From: Thalassotalea euphylliae
Lineage (GTDB): Bacteria; Pseudomonadota; Gammaproteobacteria; Enterobacterales; Alteromonadaceae
Direction: 5' to 3'
Assembly (NCBI RefSeq): GCF_003390335.1
Contig: NZ_QUOU01000001.1
Coordinates: 310,001 to 374,000 of the forward strand
DNA: 64,000 bases
Shown: piece after piece, positions 43,601 through 53,500 of the stretch
Layout of the letters: the number at the start of each line of letters is the position of its first letter
How positions within the stretch are numbered: the first letter of the stretch is position 1
Notes under the pieces: model-generated
Told to the model about the DNA's origin: nothing
Seen by the model: only the letters and a program-made list of their open reading frames with translations
The model's database searches: none
Translations under genes and position numbers: made by a program

Positions 43601-44933
43601 CTCTGAAGGCCATGTAGTTATTACTTCACGTTCTTCTGAGCTGACAGTTATTGACGAGTTAGGTCGTGAGAAAGAGCGTTACAAAGTGCCTTACGGTGCG
43701 GTATTAGCGAAGAAAGACGGTGATGCGATTGAAGCAGGTGAAACAGTAGCAAACTGGGATCCACATACGCATCCAATCATCACTGAGGTAGCGGGTAAGA
43801 TCAAATTTGTTGACCTAATCGAAGGTCTAACAATGACTCGCCAAACCGATGAGTTAACCGGTCTATCTAGCATTGTAATTACCGATCCAAACCAACGTAG
43901 CTCCGCGGGTAAAGAAATGCGCCCTATGGTTAAGCTAGTTGATGCGGCGGGTAACGATGTGATGATCGCAGGTACTGATATTCCAGCGCAATACTTCTTA
44001 CCGGGTAACGCAATCGTTAACCTAGAAGATGGTGCAGAAGTTGGTATCGGTGACGCATTAGCACGTATTCCACAAGAGTCTTCGAAGACTCGTGATATTA
44101 CCGGTGGTCTGCCGCGTGTTGCTGACTTATTCGAAGCGCGTAAGCCGAAAGAGCCTGCCATTCTTGCTGAGAAGACGGGTATCATTGGTTTCGGTAAAGA
44201 AACGAAAGGTAAGCGTCGCTTATTGATCACGCAACCTGACGGTACTGTATACGAAGAGATGATTCCTAAGTGGCGTCAACTTAACGTATTCGAAGGTGAA
44301 TCTGTTCAGAAAGGTGAAGTTATTGCCGATGGTCCAGAGTCGCCGCATGATATCTTACGTCTACGTGGCGTAGCAGATGTTGCTAACTACATCGTGAACG
44401 AAGTTCAAGACGTTTATCGTCTACAAGGTGTAAAAATCAATGATAAGCACATCGAAGTTATCGTTCGTCAGATGATCCGTAAGTGTGAAATCGTTGACGG
44501 TGGTGATTCAGAATTCCTGAAAGGCGAACAAGTAGAAGTGGCGCGCGTTAATATCGCAAACCGTGAACTTGAAGCCGCAGGCAAGCAGCCAGCTGAATAC
44601 GAGATGCAAATGATGGGTATTACCAAAGCATCACTTGCCACTGAATCATTTATCTCGGCGGCATCGTTCCAAGAGACTACGCGTGTACTTACTGAAGCTG
44701 CTGTAGCAGGTAAGAAAGACGGTTTACGTGGCCTGAAAGAGAACGTTATCGTTGGTCGCTTAATCCCAGCAGGTACGGGTTACGCTTACCATCAAGACCG
44801 TATGCGCAAGCGCAACGCGGCGATGGAAGAAGAAGTAACAGTATCAGCTGACGAAGCAGCGCAAGCACTAAGTGACGCACTAAATGCTGACTTAGACGCT
44901 GAGTCAAACGATCAAAACGATCCAGTGTTATAA
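40698..44933 (+). CDS. rpoC: DNA-directed RNA polymerase subunit beta'
   Basis: 1411 residues from GTG 40698, with ACAGGAG 8 bp upstream. The N-terminal zinc site ([22 protein letters not shown]), the catalytic [12 protein letters not shown] triad of Asp, the bridge/trigger region ([16 protein letters not shown]) and the second zinc cysteines ([15 protein letters not shown]) are present. The C-terminal tail is acidic. The length and order after rpoB (102-bp gap) are standard. Confidence 0.98.
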   Translation: [1411 protein letters not shown]

Positions 44934-44956
44934 ACCATAGCACTGAATGATGACTG

Positions 44957-44986
44957 AAAAGGCCGCTCAACTGAGCGGCCTTTTTT
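44957..44986 (+). terminator. Terminator of the rpoBC operon
   Basis: Stem AAGGCCGCTCA / TGAGCGGCCTT with a very small loop, followed by TTTTTTAT. A strong intrinsic terminator. Confidence 0.92.
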
Positions 44987-45145
44987 ATATGTGAATATCT
45001 CTTTTATACCACAGCTTGATGATTTAAGTATTACAAGTATTTCAAATGGGCTTTCTCGTCTGAATAAATAAATGCTCGATATTGCTAAGTCGTAACTAAT
45101 TCAAGCACTGCCTATCATCCTTAACTCACCATTCATTCCCCCAAA

Positions 45146-45178
45146 GATCCTTAATTATCGTCAAAAAGGATCCTTAAT
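45146..45178 (+). repeat. Direct repeats GATCCTTAAT upstream of the str promoter
   Basis: GATCCTTAAT occurs at 45146-45155 and 45169-45178, 23 bp apart (about two helical turns), just upstream of the -35 box at 45189. It could be a pair of activator or Fis-type sites. The remaining 44987-45145 stretch shows nothing recognisable. Confidence 0.4.
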
Positions 45179-45188
45179 CGCTTTTTGC

Positions 45189-45217
45189 TTGACAGTTCAA
45201 AGCTTGACCATTAGAAT
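45189..45217 (+). promoter_or_regulatory. Promoter of the rpsL-rpsG-fusA (str) operon
   Basis: TTGACA (45189-45194), a 17-bp spacer and TAGAAT (45212-45217) form a near-consensus sigma-70 promoter 130 bp upstream of rpsL, followed by a GC-rich start region. Confidence 0.85.
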
Positions 45218-45346
45218 TCTGCGACCTTTTAATCTGTGCCTAGTTGCGTAGTTTTTAAAAGGTTTGATTTTTACACGTTTAAGAGGGTGTGAAGTTGGTA
45301 GGTACTACTGATGTTCGCACATGTTTTAACTTAATCAGGAGCTATA

Positions 45347-45721
45347 ATGGCAACTATTAACCAATTGGTACGTAAACCACGTGTCAGACAAGTACAAAAA
45401 AGTAACGTACCTGCGTTACAAGCTTGTCCACAGCGTCGTGGTGTATGTACTCGTGTATATACTACTACACCTAAAAAACCTAACTCAGCACTACGTAAAG
45501 TAGCTCGTGTACGTTTAACTAACGGCTTTGAAGTTACTTCTTACATCGGTGGTGAAGGTCACAACTTACAAGAGCATAGCGTTATCTTAATCCGTGGTGG
45601 TCGTGTTAAAGACTTACCTGGTGTTCGCTATCACACTGTTCGTGGCGCACTTGACTGTTCAGGTGTTAACGATCGTAGACAAGGCCGTTCTAAGTACGGT
45701 GCTAAGCGCCCTAAATCTTAA
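45347..45721 (+). CDS. rpsL: 30S ribosomal protein S12
   Basis: 124 residues, fully conserved (TINQLVRKPR, TTTPKKPNSALRKVARVRL, SVILIRGGRVKDLPGVRYH). S12 acts in decoding; Lys in PKKPNS and Lys in GGRVKDLPG are the streptomycin-sensitive residues. AGGAGC precedes the ATG. First gene of the str operon. Confidence 0.98.
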   Translation: MATINQLVRKPRVRQVQKSNVPALQACPQRRGVCTRVYTTTPKKPNSALRKVARVRLTNGFEVTSYIGGEGHNLQEHSVILIRGGRVKDLPGVRYHTVRGALDCSGVNDRRQGRSKYGAKRPKS

Positions 45722-45805
45722 CGGTTCTCCGTCAAGTAAGGCCAAACTAACTTTTAATTTTTAATTGTTTTGGGAATATCCTGAAGCTATATCGGAGAAT
45801 TTAAA

Positions 45806-46279
45806 ATGCCAAGAAGACGCGTCGTAGGGCAACGTAAAATATTGCCAGACCCGAAGTTCGGTAACGAATTATTAGCAAAATTCATCAACATCCTTATGGT
45901 TGATGGTAAAAAAGCTGTTGCAGAAAAAATCGTTTATGGTGCACTAGACATCTTAGCGGAAAAAAACAACGAGAAAGAACACCTAGACCTTTTCGAAGAA
46001 GCGCTAGAAAACATCCGCCCAGCGGTTGAAGTTAAGTCTCGTCGTGTTGGTGGTTCTACTTACCAAGTTCCAGTTGAAGTTCGTCCAGTACGTCGTAACG
46101 CGCTAGCCATGCGTTGGTTAGTTGAAGCAGCTCGTAAACGTGGTGAAAAATCAATGGCTCAGCGTCTAGCTAACGAAATGTTAGATGCAGCTGAGAACAA
46201 AGGTTCAGCGGTTAAGAAACGTGAAGACGTTCACCGTATGGCCGAAGCGAACAAAGCGTTCGCACATTACCGTTGGTAA
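45806..46279 (+). CDS. rpsG: 30S ribosomal protein S7
   Basis: 157 residues. MPRRRVVGQRKILPDPKFGNELL, GGSTYQVPVEVRPVRR and the C-terminal HRMAEANKAFAHYRW are typical. It organises the 3' major domain of 16S rRNA and represses the str mRNA in E. coli. Confidence 0.98.
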   Translation: MPRRRVVGQRKILPDPKFGNELLAKFINILMVDGKKAVAEKIVYGALDILAEKNNEKEHLDLFEEALENIRPAVEVKSRRVGGSTYQVPVEVRPVRRNALAMRWLVEAARKRGEKSMAQRLANEMLDAAENKGSAVKKREDVHRMAEANKAFAHYRW

Positions 46280-46288
46280 TATAAAGGC

Positions 46289-46324
46289 AAGCGTAGTGAC
46301 ATCTTATTGTCACTACGCTTTTCT
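46289..46324 (+). terminator. Hairpin between rpsG and fusA
   Basis: A perfect 13-bp stem AAGCGTAGTGACA (46289-46301) / TGTCACTACGCTT (46308-46320) with a 6-nt loop, followed by TTCT. A second small hairpin ACTCCC TACA GGGAGT follows at about 46327. It is probably a partial terminator or processing site inside the str operon. Confidence 0.6.
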
Positions 46325-46477
46325 ATACTCCCTACAGGGAGTTATTGACGCTTTTAAAGGCGACTAATTTTCAAAAGTGTTTATCTGCATTGAGTACTTT
46401 TTAAAGTTAGTTTAAGGCAACACATTAACGATGATCAGTAATCGTTTAAATGTTGCCCTAGCACAGAGGATACATAA

Positions 46478-48574
46478 GTGGCTCGTACAACACCTATTGA
46501 GCGTTACCGTAATATCGGTATTTGTGCTCACGTTGACGCAGGTAAAACAACAACAACAGAACGTGTACTTTTCTACACGGGTCTATCTCATAAAATCGGT
46601 GAAGTGCACGACGGTGCCGCGACCATGGACTGGATGGAACAAGAGCAAGAGCGTGGTATTACTATTACCTCAGCTGCAACGACTTGTTTCTGGAAAGGTA
46701 TGGACGCGCAATTTGAAGATCACCGCGTAAACATCATTGATACTCCGGGTCACGTTGATTTCACTATCGAAGTAGAGCGTTCATTACGTGTACTTGATGG
46801 TGCAGTATTAGTGCTATGTGCGTCTTCAGGTGTACAACCACAAACCGAAACGGTTTGGCGCCAAATGGAAAAGTATTCAGTGCCACGTATGGTATTCGTC
46901 AACAAGATGGACCGTATGGGCGCAAACTTCCTAAATGTTGTTGATCAAATTAAAAACCGCTTAGGTGCTAATGCGGTACCTATGCAGTTAGCGATTGGTA
47001 GCGAGGAAGATTTCACAGGGGTTGTTGACCTAGTGAAAATGAAAGCGATTAACTGGAATGAAGCCGATCAAGGCATGACCTTCACTTATGAAGACATTCC
47101 AGCAGATATGGTTGAGCTTGCCGAAGAATGGCGTGAGAACCTAGTCTCAGAAGCGGCTGAAGCTAATGATGACTTGATGGAGAAATACCTAGAAGAAGGT
47201 GATCTGTCAGAAGATGAAATCAAAGTCGGTCTTCGCCAACGCACACTTGCTAACGAGATTGTATTATGTGCTTGTGGCTCAGCCTTTAAGAACAAAGGCG
47301 TGCAAGCGGTGCTTGATGCGGTAATTGAGTACTTACCAGCACCAACTGAAGTTGAAGCCATTAAAGGTATTAATGAAGACGAGTCTGAAGGTGTTCGCGA
47401 AGCTGATGATAATGCGCCATTTGCTGCGCTTGCATTTAAAATCGCCACAGACCCATTTGTTGGCACATTAACTTTCTTCCGTACCTACTCAGGTGTTGTG
47501 CAAACTGGTGACAGTGTTTACAACCCAGTGAAAGGTAAGAAAGAGCGCTTTGGTCGTATCGTGCAAATGCACTCAAATGACCGTCAAGAAATTAAAGAAG
47601 TTCGCGCGGGTGATATTGCAGCTGCAATTGGCTTAAAAGATGTTACTACTGGTGATACGCTTTGTGATAACAACAACATTATCACGCTAGAGCGTATGGA
47701 ATTCCCTGAGCCGGTAATCTCAGTGGCGGTAGAGCCAAAAACGAAAGCTGACCAAGAGAAAATGGGTATCGCGTTAGGCAAGCTAGCGGCAGAAGATCCG
47801 TCGTTCCGCGTAGAGACAGATGAAGAGTCAGGCCAAACCATCATTTCTGGTATGGGTGAGCTACACTTAGATATCATTGTTGACCGCATGATGCGTGAAT
47901 TCAAAGTGGATTGTAATGTTGGTAAGCCGCAAGTTGCTTACCGTGAAAGCATTCGTTCAACGGTTGAAGTAGAAGGTAAGTTTGTTCGCCAATCAGGTGG
48001 TCGTGGTCAGTTTGGTCATGTCTGGTTGAAAATGGAACCTATCGAAGGCGATGGTTTCGAATTCGTGAATGAAATTGTTGGTGGTGTGGTTCCAAAAGAA
48101 TACATCCCAGCGGTTGAAAAAGGTTGTAAAGAGCAGATGGAATCTGGCGTATTAGCCGGTTATCCGCTGCTTGGCGTTAAAGTCACATTATACGATGGTT
48201 CATTCCATGATGTTGACTCTAACGAAATGGCGTTTAAAATCGCTGCGTCTATGGGCTTTAAAAAAGGTGCAATGGAAGCCAATCCAGCACTATTAGAGCC
48301 GATGATGAAAGTTGAAGTAACAACGCCAGAAGAGAACATGGGTGATGTGGTCGGCGATTTAAACCGTCGTCGCGGCATGATCGATGGGATGGACGAAGGC
48401 CCTGCTGGTATGAAGCTCGTTAACGCGCTTGTGCCATTGGCAGAGATGTTTGGCTACGCAACTGATTTACGTAGCGCAACACAAGGTCGCGCCTCTTATT
48501 CTATGGAGTTTTCTAAGTATGCAGAGGCTCCAAAAGCAGTAGCTGACTCAGTTATTGAATCCCGAGGGGGCTAG
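46478..48574 (+). CDS. fusA: Elongation factor G
   Basis: 698 residues from GTG 46478. The GTPase domain has AHVDAGKTTTTER, DTPGHVDF and NKMDRMGA; domains II-V follow, with GMGELHLDI and GRGQFGHVW. It translocates tRNA-mRNA on the ribosome. Third gene of the str operon, canonical length. A paralogue lies at 59908. Confidence 0.98.
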   Translation: MARTTPIERYRNIGICAHVDAGKTTTTERVLFYTGLSHKIGEVHDGAATMDWMEQEQERGITITSAATTCFWKGMDAQFEDHRVNIIDTPGHVDFTIEVERSLRVLDGAVLVLCASSGVQPQTETVWRQMEKYSVPRMVFVNKMDRMGANFLNVVDQIKNRLGANAVPMQLAIGSEEDFTGVVDLVKMKAINWNEADQGMTFTYEDIPADMVELAEEWRENLVSEAAEANDDLMEKYLEEGDLSEDEIKVGLRQRTLANEIVLCACGSAFKNKGVQAVLDAVIEYLPAPTEVEAIKGINEDESEGVREADDNAPFAALAFKIATDPFVGTLTFFRTYSGVVQTGDSVYNPVKGKKERFGRIVQMHSNDRQEIKEVRAGDIAAAIGLKDVTTGDTLCDNNNIITLERMEFPEPVISVAVEPKTKADQEKMGIALGKLAAEDPSFRVETDEESGQTIISGMGELHLDIIVDRMMREFKVDCNVGKPQVAYRESIRSTVEVEGKFVRQSGGRGQFGHVWLKMEPIEGDGFEFVNEIVGGVVPKEYIPAVEKGCKEQMESGVLAGYPLLGVKVTLYDGSFHDVDSNEMAFKIAASMGFKKGAMEANPALLEPMMKVEVTTPEENMGDVVGDLNRRRGMIDGMDEGPAGMKLVNALVPLAEMFGYATDLRSATQGRASYSMEFSKYAEAPKAVADSVIESRGG

Positions 48575-48617
48575 CCTTTTTTAAAGGTGAACTTTCTCGC
48601 ACTTTAGTGGTGGTGCA

Positions 48618-48674
48618 CAAGGCACTGGCATTGCTTTGACAAGAGAATACGCTTTCTCTACAATCAGTGCCTTG
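48618..48674 (+). promoter_or_regulatory. tufA promoter framed by an inverted repeat
   Basis: TTGACA (48636-48641), a 17-bp spacer and TACAAT (48659-48664) form a near-consensus promoter between fusA and tufA. It is exactly framed by CAAGGCACTG (48618-48627) and CAGTGCCTTG (48665-48674), a perfect 10-bp inverted repeat. The spacer itself holds AGAGAA/TTCTCT. Confidence 0.75.
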
Positions 48675-48745
48675 CTGCTCAGTGGTCAACAGTCGCTAAG
48701 TGCTAAAAATTAAATTTAATTGGTAATCTTTAAGGTACATGTAAA

Positions 48746-49930
48746 ATGGCTAAAGAAAAATTTGAACGTTCGAAACCGCACGTAAACGTTGGTACTATCG
48801 GCCACGTTGACCACGGTAAAACTACTTTAACAGCTGCTATCTCTGCAGTATTAACAAAAACTCACGGTGGTGAAGTAAAAGATTTCGCTCAAATCGATAA
48901 CGCTCCAGAAGAGCGTGAGCGTGGTATTACAATCAATACTTCTCACATCGAGTACGACACAGAAACACGTCACTACGCACACGTAGACTGTCCAGGTCAC
49001 GCCGATTACGTTAAAAACATGATCACTGGTGCTGCACAAATGGACGGCGCAATCTTAGTATGTGCTGCGACTGACGGTCCAATGCCACAAACTCGTGAGC
49101 ACATCCTTCTTTCTCGCCAAGTAGGTGTACCTTACATCATCGTATTCATGAACAAATGTGACATGGTAGATGACGAAGAGTTACTTGAGTTAGTAGAAAT
49201 GGAAATCCGTGAACTACTTTCTGAATACGACTTCCCAGGTGATGACTTACCAGTAGTAGCTGGTTCAGCATTAGGCGCACTTAACGGTGAAGCACAGTGG
49301 GAAGAGAAAGTATTAGAACTTGCTAACCACTTAGACACATACATTCCAGAGCCAGAGCGTGCAATCGACGGTGACTTCATTTTACCAATCGAAGACGTAT
49401 TCTCAATCCAAGGCCGTGGTACTGTAGTAACAGGTCGTGTTGAGCGTGGTATCATCACAGTAGGTGACGACGTAGAAATCGTAGGTATCAAAGAAACTAC
49501 AACTACTACTTGTACTGGTGTTGAAATGTTCCGTAAACTTCTTGACGAAGGTCGTGCGGGTGAGAACTGTGGTGTTCTTCTTCGTGGTACTAAGCGTGAC
49601 GAAGTACAACGTGGTCAAGTACTATGTAAGCCTGGTTCAATCAACCCACACACTAAGTTCGAGTCAGAAGTATACGTATTGACTAAAGACGAAGGTGGCC
49701 GTCACACGCCATTCTTCAAAGGCTACCGTCCACAGTTCTACTTCCGTACAACTGACATCACTGGTGCTGTAGAGCTTCCAGAAGGTGTAGAAATGGTAAT
49801 GCCTGGCGACAACTTGAAGTTTGTTGTTGAGCTAATCAACCCAATCGCGATGGACGAAGGTTTACGCTTCGCTATCCGTGAAGGTGGCCGCACAGTAGGT
49901 GCTGGTGTTGTATCTAAAATTATCGAGTAA
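48746..49930 (+). CDS. tufA: Elongation factor Tu, copy 2
   Basis: 394 residues, protein identical to the copy at 1267 by eye. It starts with ATG instead of GTG. Coding differences seen are C48802 against A1323 and two third-position changes in the last codons (attatcgag against atcatcgaa). It follows fusA as in the str operon, but has its own promoter at 48636. Near-identity over 1.18 kb, with different flanks at both ends, shows recent gene conversion. Confidence 0.98.
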   Translation: MAKEKFERSKPHVNVGTIGHVDHGKTTLTAAISAVLTKTHGGEVKDFAQIDNAPEERERGITINTSHIEYDTETRHYAHVDCPGHADYVKNMITGAAQMDGAILVCAATDGPMPQTREHILLSRQVGVPYIIVFMNKCDMVDDEELLELVEMEIRELLSEYDFPGDDLPVVAGSALGALNGEAQWEEKVLELANHLDTYIPEPERAIDGDFILPIEDVFSIQGRGTVVTGRVERGIITVGDDVEIVGIKETTTTTCTGVEMFRKLLDEGRAGENCGVLLRGTKRDEVQRGQVLCKPGSINPHTKFESEVYVLTKDEGGRHTPFFKGYRPQFYFRTTDITGAVELPEGVEMVMPGDNLKFVVELINPIAMDEGLRFAIREGGRTVGAGVVSKIIE

Positions 49931-49960
49931 TATCGATATTTAGTTCACATCGAACACTTA

Positions 49961-49986
49961 AAAAGAGCACTTCGGTGCTCTTTTTT
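49961..49986 (+). terminator. Intrinsic terminator of tufA
   Basis: Stem AAAAGAGCAC / GTGCTCTTTT with UUCG tetraloop, followed by TT. It is unrelated to the tufB terminator, unlike the repeats that follow. Confidence 0.92.
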
Positions 49987-50030
49987 GCTTTTAAATTTCA
50001 GAAATAATTGATGAAAAAAGCAAGCAATAG

Positions 50031-50176
50031 TAGGTGCTGGTATTGTATCGCTATACCTAAAAGAAGCATCGAATAATATCGATAGATTCTAGAATACACG
50101 TTGAGAAAGGTCGCGAAAGCGGCCTTTTTTGCGTTTGGGATTTAGTAAATTTGTGCAGCAACAAAGCAGGTGATAT
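50031..50176 (+). repeat. tuf-tail repeat after tufA, unit 1'
   Basis: Begins TAGGTGCTGGTATTGTATC and passes through a copy of the tuf stop region (ATCGAATAATATCGATAG) to a terminator copy at 50107-50130. It aligns with 2424-2550 after tufB, including the bases downstream of the terminator. Confidence 0.85.
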
Positions 50177-50396
50177 TAGGTGCTGGTGTTGTATCGCTAT
50201 CCCTAAGAAAAGCATCGACTAATTTGTCTGGAGCAAATTAGAACGCACAAAGTGCGGCTCCAGCGGGGTGAGGGCAGGGATAGCCCGAATACCAATCATC
50301 AATAGATGCTAGAATACACGTTAAGAAGGTCGCGAAAGCGGCCTTTTTTGCATTTATGAATTAGTAAAGCTGGATGCCATTAAATGCGTGTAAAAA
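50177..50396 (+). repeat. tuf-tail repeat after tufA, unit 2' (empty IS site)
   Basis: The same unit as at 2551-3876 but without the IS, reading CAAATTAGAACGC across the insertion point at about 50243. A terminator copy lies at 50326-50349. The hairpin TTTGTCTGGAGCAAA differs from TTTGTCTAGAACAAA after tufB but still pairs. Confidence 0.85.
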
Positions 50397-50430
50397 TAGG
50401 TACTGGTGTTGTGTCACAGAAACCTCAGCA
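50397..50430 (+). repeat. tuf-tail repeat after tufA, unit 3' (short remnant)
   Basis: TAGGTACTGGTGTTGTGTC followed by unrelated sequence. The bases just before it (GAATTAGTAAAGCTGGATGCC) match the end of unit 3 after tufB. Nothing else is seen up to 50504. Confidence 0.65.
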
Positions 50431-50504
50431 CCAGTGCATAAATCTGCTATTGCCCTTGCCATTTTATTAGCCGCCATTACAAAACTCTTTAACCGCAGCT
50501 CTTG

Positions 50505-53500
50505 CTAGCAAAGCTCCCCAACCTTTTGCTGTAGTTGGTAAGCATGCTCGGTCGCACTATCAAAGTCATACTCGTCCATCGCTTTTTGTATTTGGGTAAA
50601 CGTATCACTTACCTCGTGGTTACTTAGCGCTGGTGTTAGTTTAGTTAATATTTCAGTGGCATTAATATCGTAGTCTTCCAATCGAGCAATCAAACCTGCT
50701 ATTTGATCTTTCACTAGGCTAGTATCGACATCGCCGCCTTGCTGTTGCTCTGCGGGTACTAAGTGTTCTCGCACCGAGTCTATACTGGTGAGTACCAAGT
50801 CTAGTTCAGCTAGTAAGCGAGTTAATGCATCATCTAATGGCGCGGATTCTCGACATAGCTGCTCTAGCTCAGCCGCTTCTTGGTAGAGCTGGTACGCGCC
50901 GATGGTTCCGGCTATGCCTTTTAAGGTATGTGCCTCTCGAGCGGCACTATCGATATCTGACTGTGACAGTGCCTCATTAAAGATTGTCGCAAAGTCTTGG
51001 TAGCTGCTCAAAAACCGTAATAGTTGTTTTTTATAAAGCGATACACTGTTATTGGTGGCAGCTAAACCAGTATTGACATTAATACCGTCAAGCTGGTTAA
51101 AAGGCAGTGATTCGTCTTTGGCTGCTAGATCTACCTTGCTTATTTGGCTGGTGAGCTGAGGGCTTGCTGGTGTTATCCAACGCGCCAAGGTGTTGAACAT
51201 TTGACCAACGTTAATTGGTTTACCAATATGTGCATTCATACCACATGCTTTGACTCGTTCAAGATCACTGGCCATTACGTTGGCCGTTAAGGCAATGATG
51301 GGCAGATCGGCAAATTCAGATAGCGCCCTGATCTCAGCTGTTGCTGTATATCCGTCCATAATCGGCATTTGACAATCCATCAAAACACCATCGAAGTATT
51401 GGCTTTTGACCAGATCGACCGCGATTTGCCCGTTGTCAGCAACGACGACTTCAATATCTGCATTGGCGAGCAATTCACAAGCGAGTTCTTGGTTCATTTT
51501 ATTGTCTTCAACCAGTAACAACTTAGCGCCCGCTAATGATTCTTGTTTGGCGGGTGCCTTGTATACTAGTTGTTGCTTAGTGCTGTTTACTTGAGTGGCT
51601 GCGACTATCGCTTCATACAGGTTTGACGGCGTGATAGGTTTTGCAAGGCTGGCGCTAATACCAAACTGGTTAAAAGTCGTTTGTTGAGGCTCTTGGCCAA
51701 AACAGGTGAGCATAATGATCTTAGGTTGACGCGAAATAATATCGCTAGCACGGATCGCCGCGATGGTTTCCAAGCCATCCATGTCAGGCATTTGCCAATC
51801 CATCAGTACTAAATCGATAGGCTTTTTGTTATTTACGCTAGTCTGGTTGTGCAGGGTTAAATAATCCACCGCCAATACCCCTGTGGCAACTGTTGCATGG
51901 GCTAATTTAAGGCTAGCTAACTGGCCGCTGATAGTTGATCGGGCGCTGTCACTGTCATCGACTACTAGAATATTCAGTTCGCTAATATTGGTGGGAATAA
52001 ATTCGCTTGCTTGTTGCGCTTGTACGCCGAGTTGTAAGGTAAAGAAAAAGTGACTACCGCAATTTTGCTCACTCTCAACCCAGATTTCGCCACCCATCAA
52101 CGCAGTTAAGTCTTTACAAATGGCTAAGCCCAACCCGGTACCGCCATATTTTCGGGTAATAGAAGAGTCAGCCTGACTAAACGATTGAAATAGATTTTGT
52201 TGCTGCTCCGTGGTCATACCGATGCCATTATCGGAGATACAAAACTGTAATTGGCATTGCTCATCTGCAATCGATAAGGCAGAAACTTTAATAATGACTT
52301 CGCCGCCTTGATCACTAAACTTAATCGCATTACCGACTAAATTGAGCAGTATTTGCCCGATGCGCAAGGGGTCGCCTGTCAGCGCAGTGGGGGCATCCGG
52401 CGCGATATCAAAGTATAAATCAACGGCTTTTTCAGCCGCTTTAAAGCCAATCACATTGATCAGGTTATTTAATACATCGTCTAAATAAAAATTTATTTTT
52501 TCTATCTCAAGGCGGCCGGCTTCAATTTTAGAAAAGTCTAGAATGTCGTTAATGATACCAAGCAAGGAGTTGGCACTTTGATGGACTTTATCAATGTAGT
52601 TCTGTTGCTTGCTAGTTAACTCTGTTTGCAGCGCTAAGTGACTCATACCAATAATGGCATTCATCGGTGTTCTGATCTCATGCGACATATTTGATAAAAA
52701 GTCAGATTTTGCCTGAGCAGTACTTTCGGCATTATTTTTTGCTTCCGTTAAAGCCGCTTCCATGACTTTTACGTCACTAATATCGATGTGAACGCCAAAG
52801 ACCTTAAAGCTACTGGAATCATGCTTATTCGGCATGGCTTTACCAGTACTCAATATCCATTTCCAGTCACCCTCAGCGGTTTTCATTCTTAATTCATGGC
52901 GAAAATCTGCATTGGTCAGTAAATGATTATTCAGTTTATTGAGGCCGGGCTTTAAGTCGTCTGGGTGCACTAAATATTGCAGCTGATTAACATGAGCGCC
53001 ATATTCAGCTACTAAGTTGTCGCGCTCATGACCTATCATAGTGGCCCAAACATCATTGGTGATCATCTCGCCTGTGTCTGGTTGCCACTCCCAGGTGCCA
53101 ACGTTGGCCGCCTGCATGGCCATATCCATGCGTTCTTCAGCTTTGGCGAGCTCTTGAAAAGAAAGCATGTTAGAGACTGCCACCGCTGCAAAGCTGGAGA
53201 CAATACGCAAGATATTAATTTGTGAAGGATCAAAGGCTTGTGTTTCATCACTTTGTACGGTCAGTACACCAACAAGGGTATTACCTGACATCAGCGGCTG
53301 ACAAACAACCGTTTGGGTATTTTCACCATTTAGGCTATCTCTAGGAGCCATATCAAAATTGCGCCACTCGCTATCAGTGCTGGCGATAAATTCTCTTTGA
53401 TGGTGAATCGTCCAGGAAATCGGTTTATTCGGCTTGGCTGCATCTAAGGTGATATGGTGGCGGCGCCTCCCTCTGATTAAGGAGAAGATCAGTTCGACGC

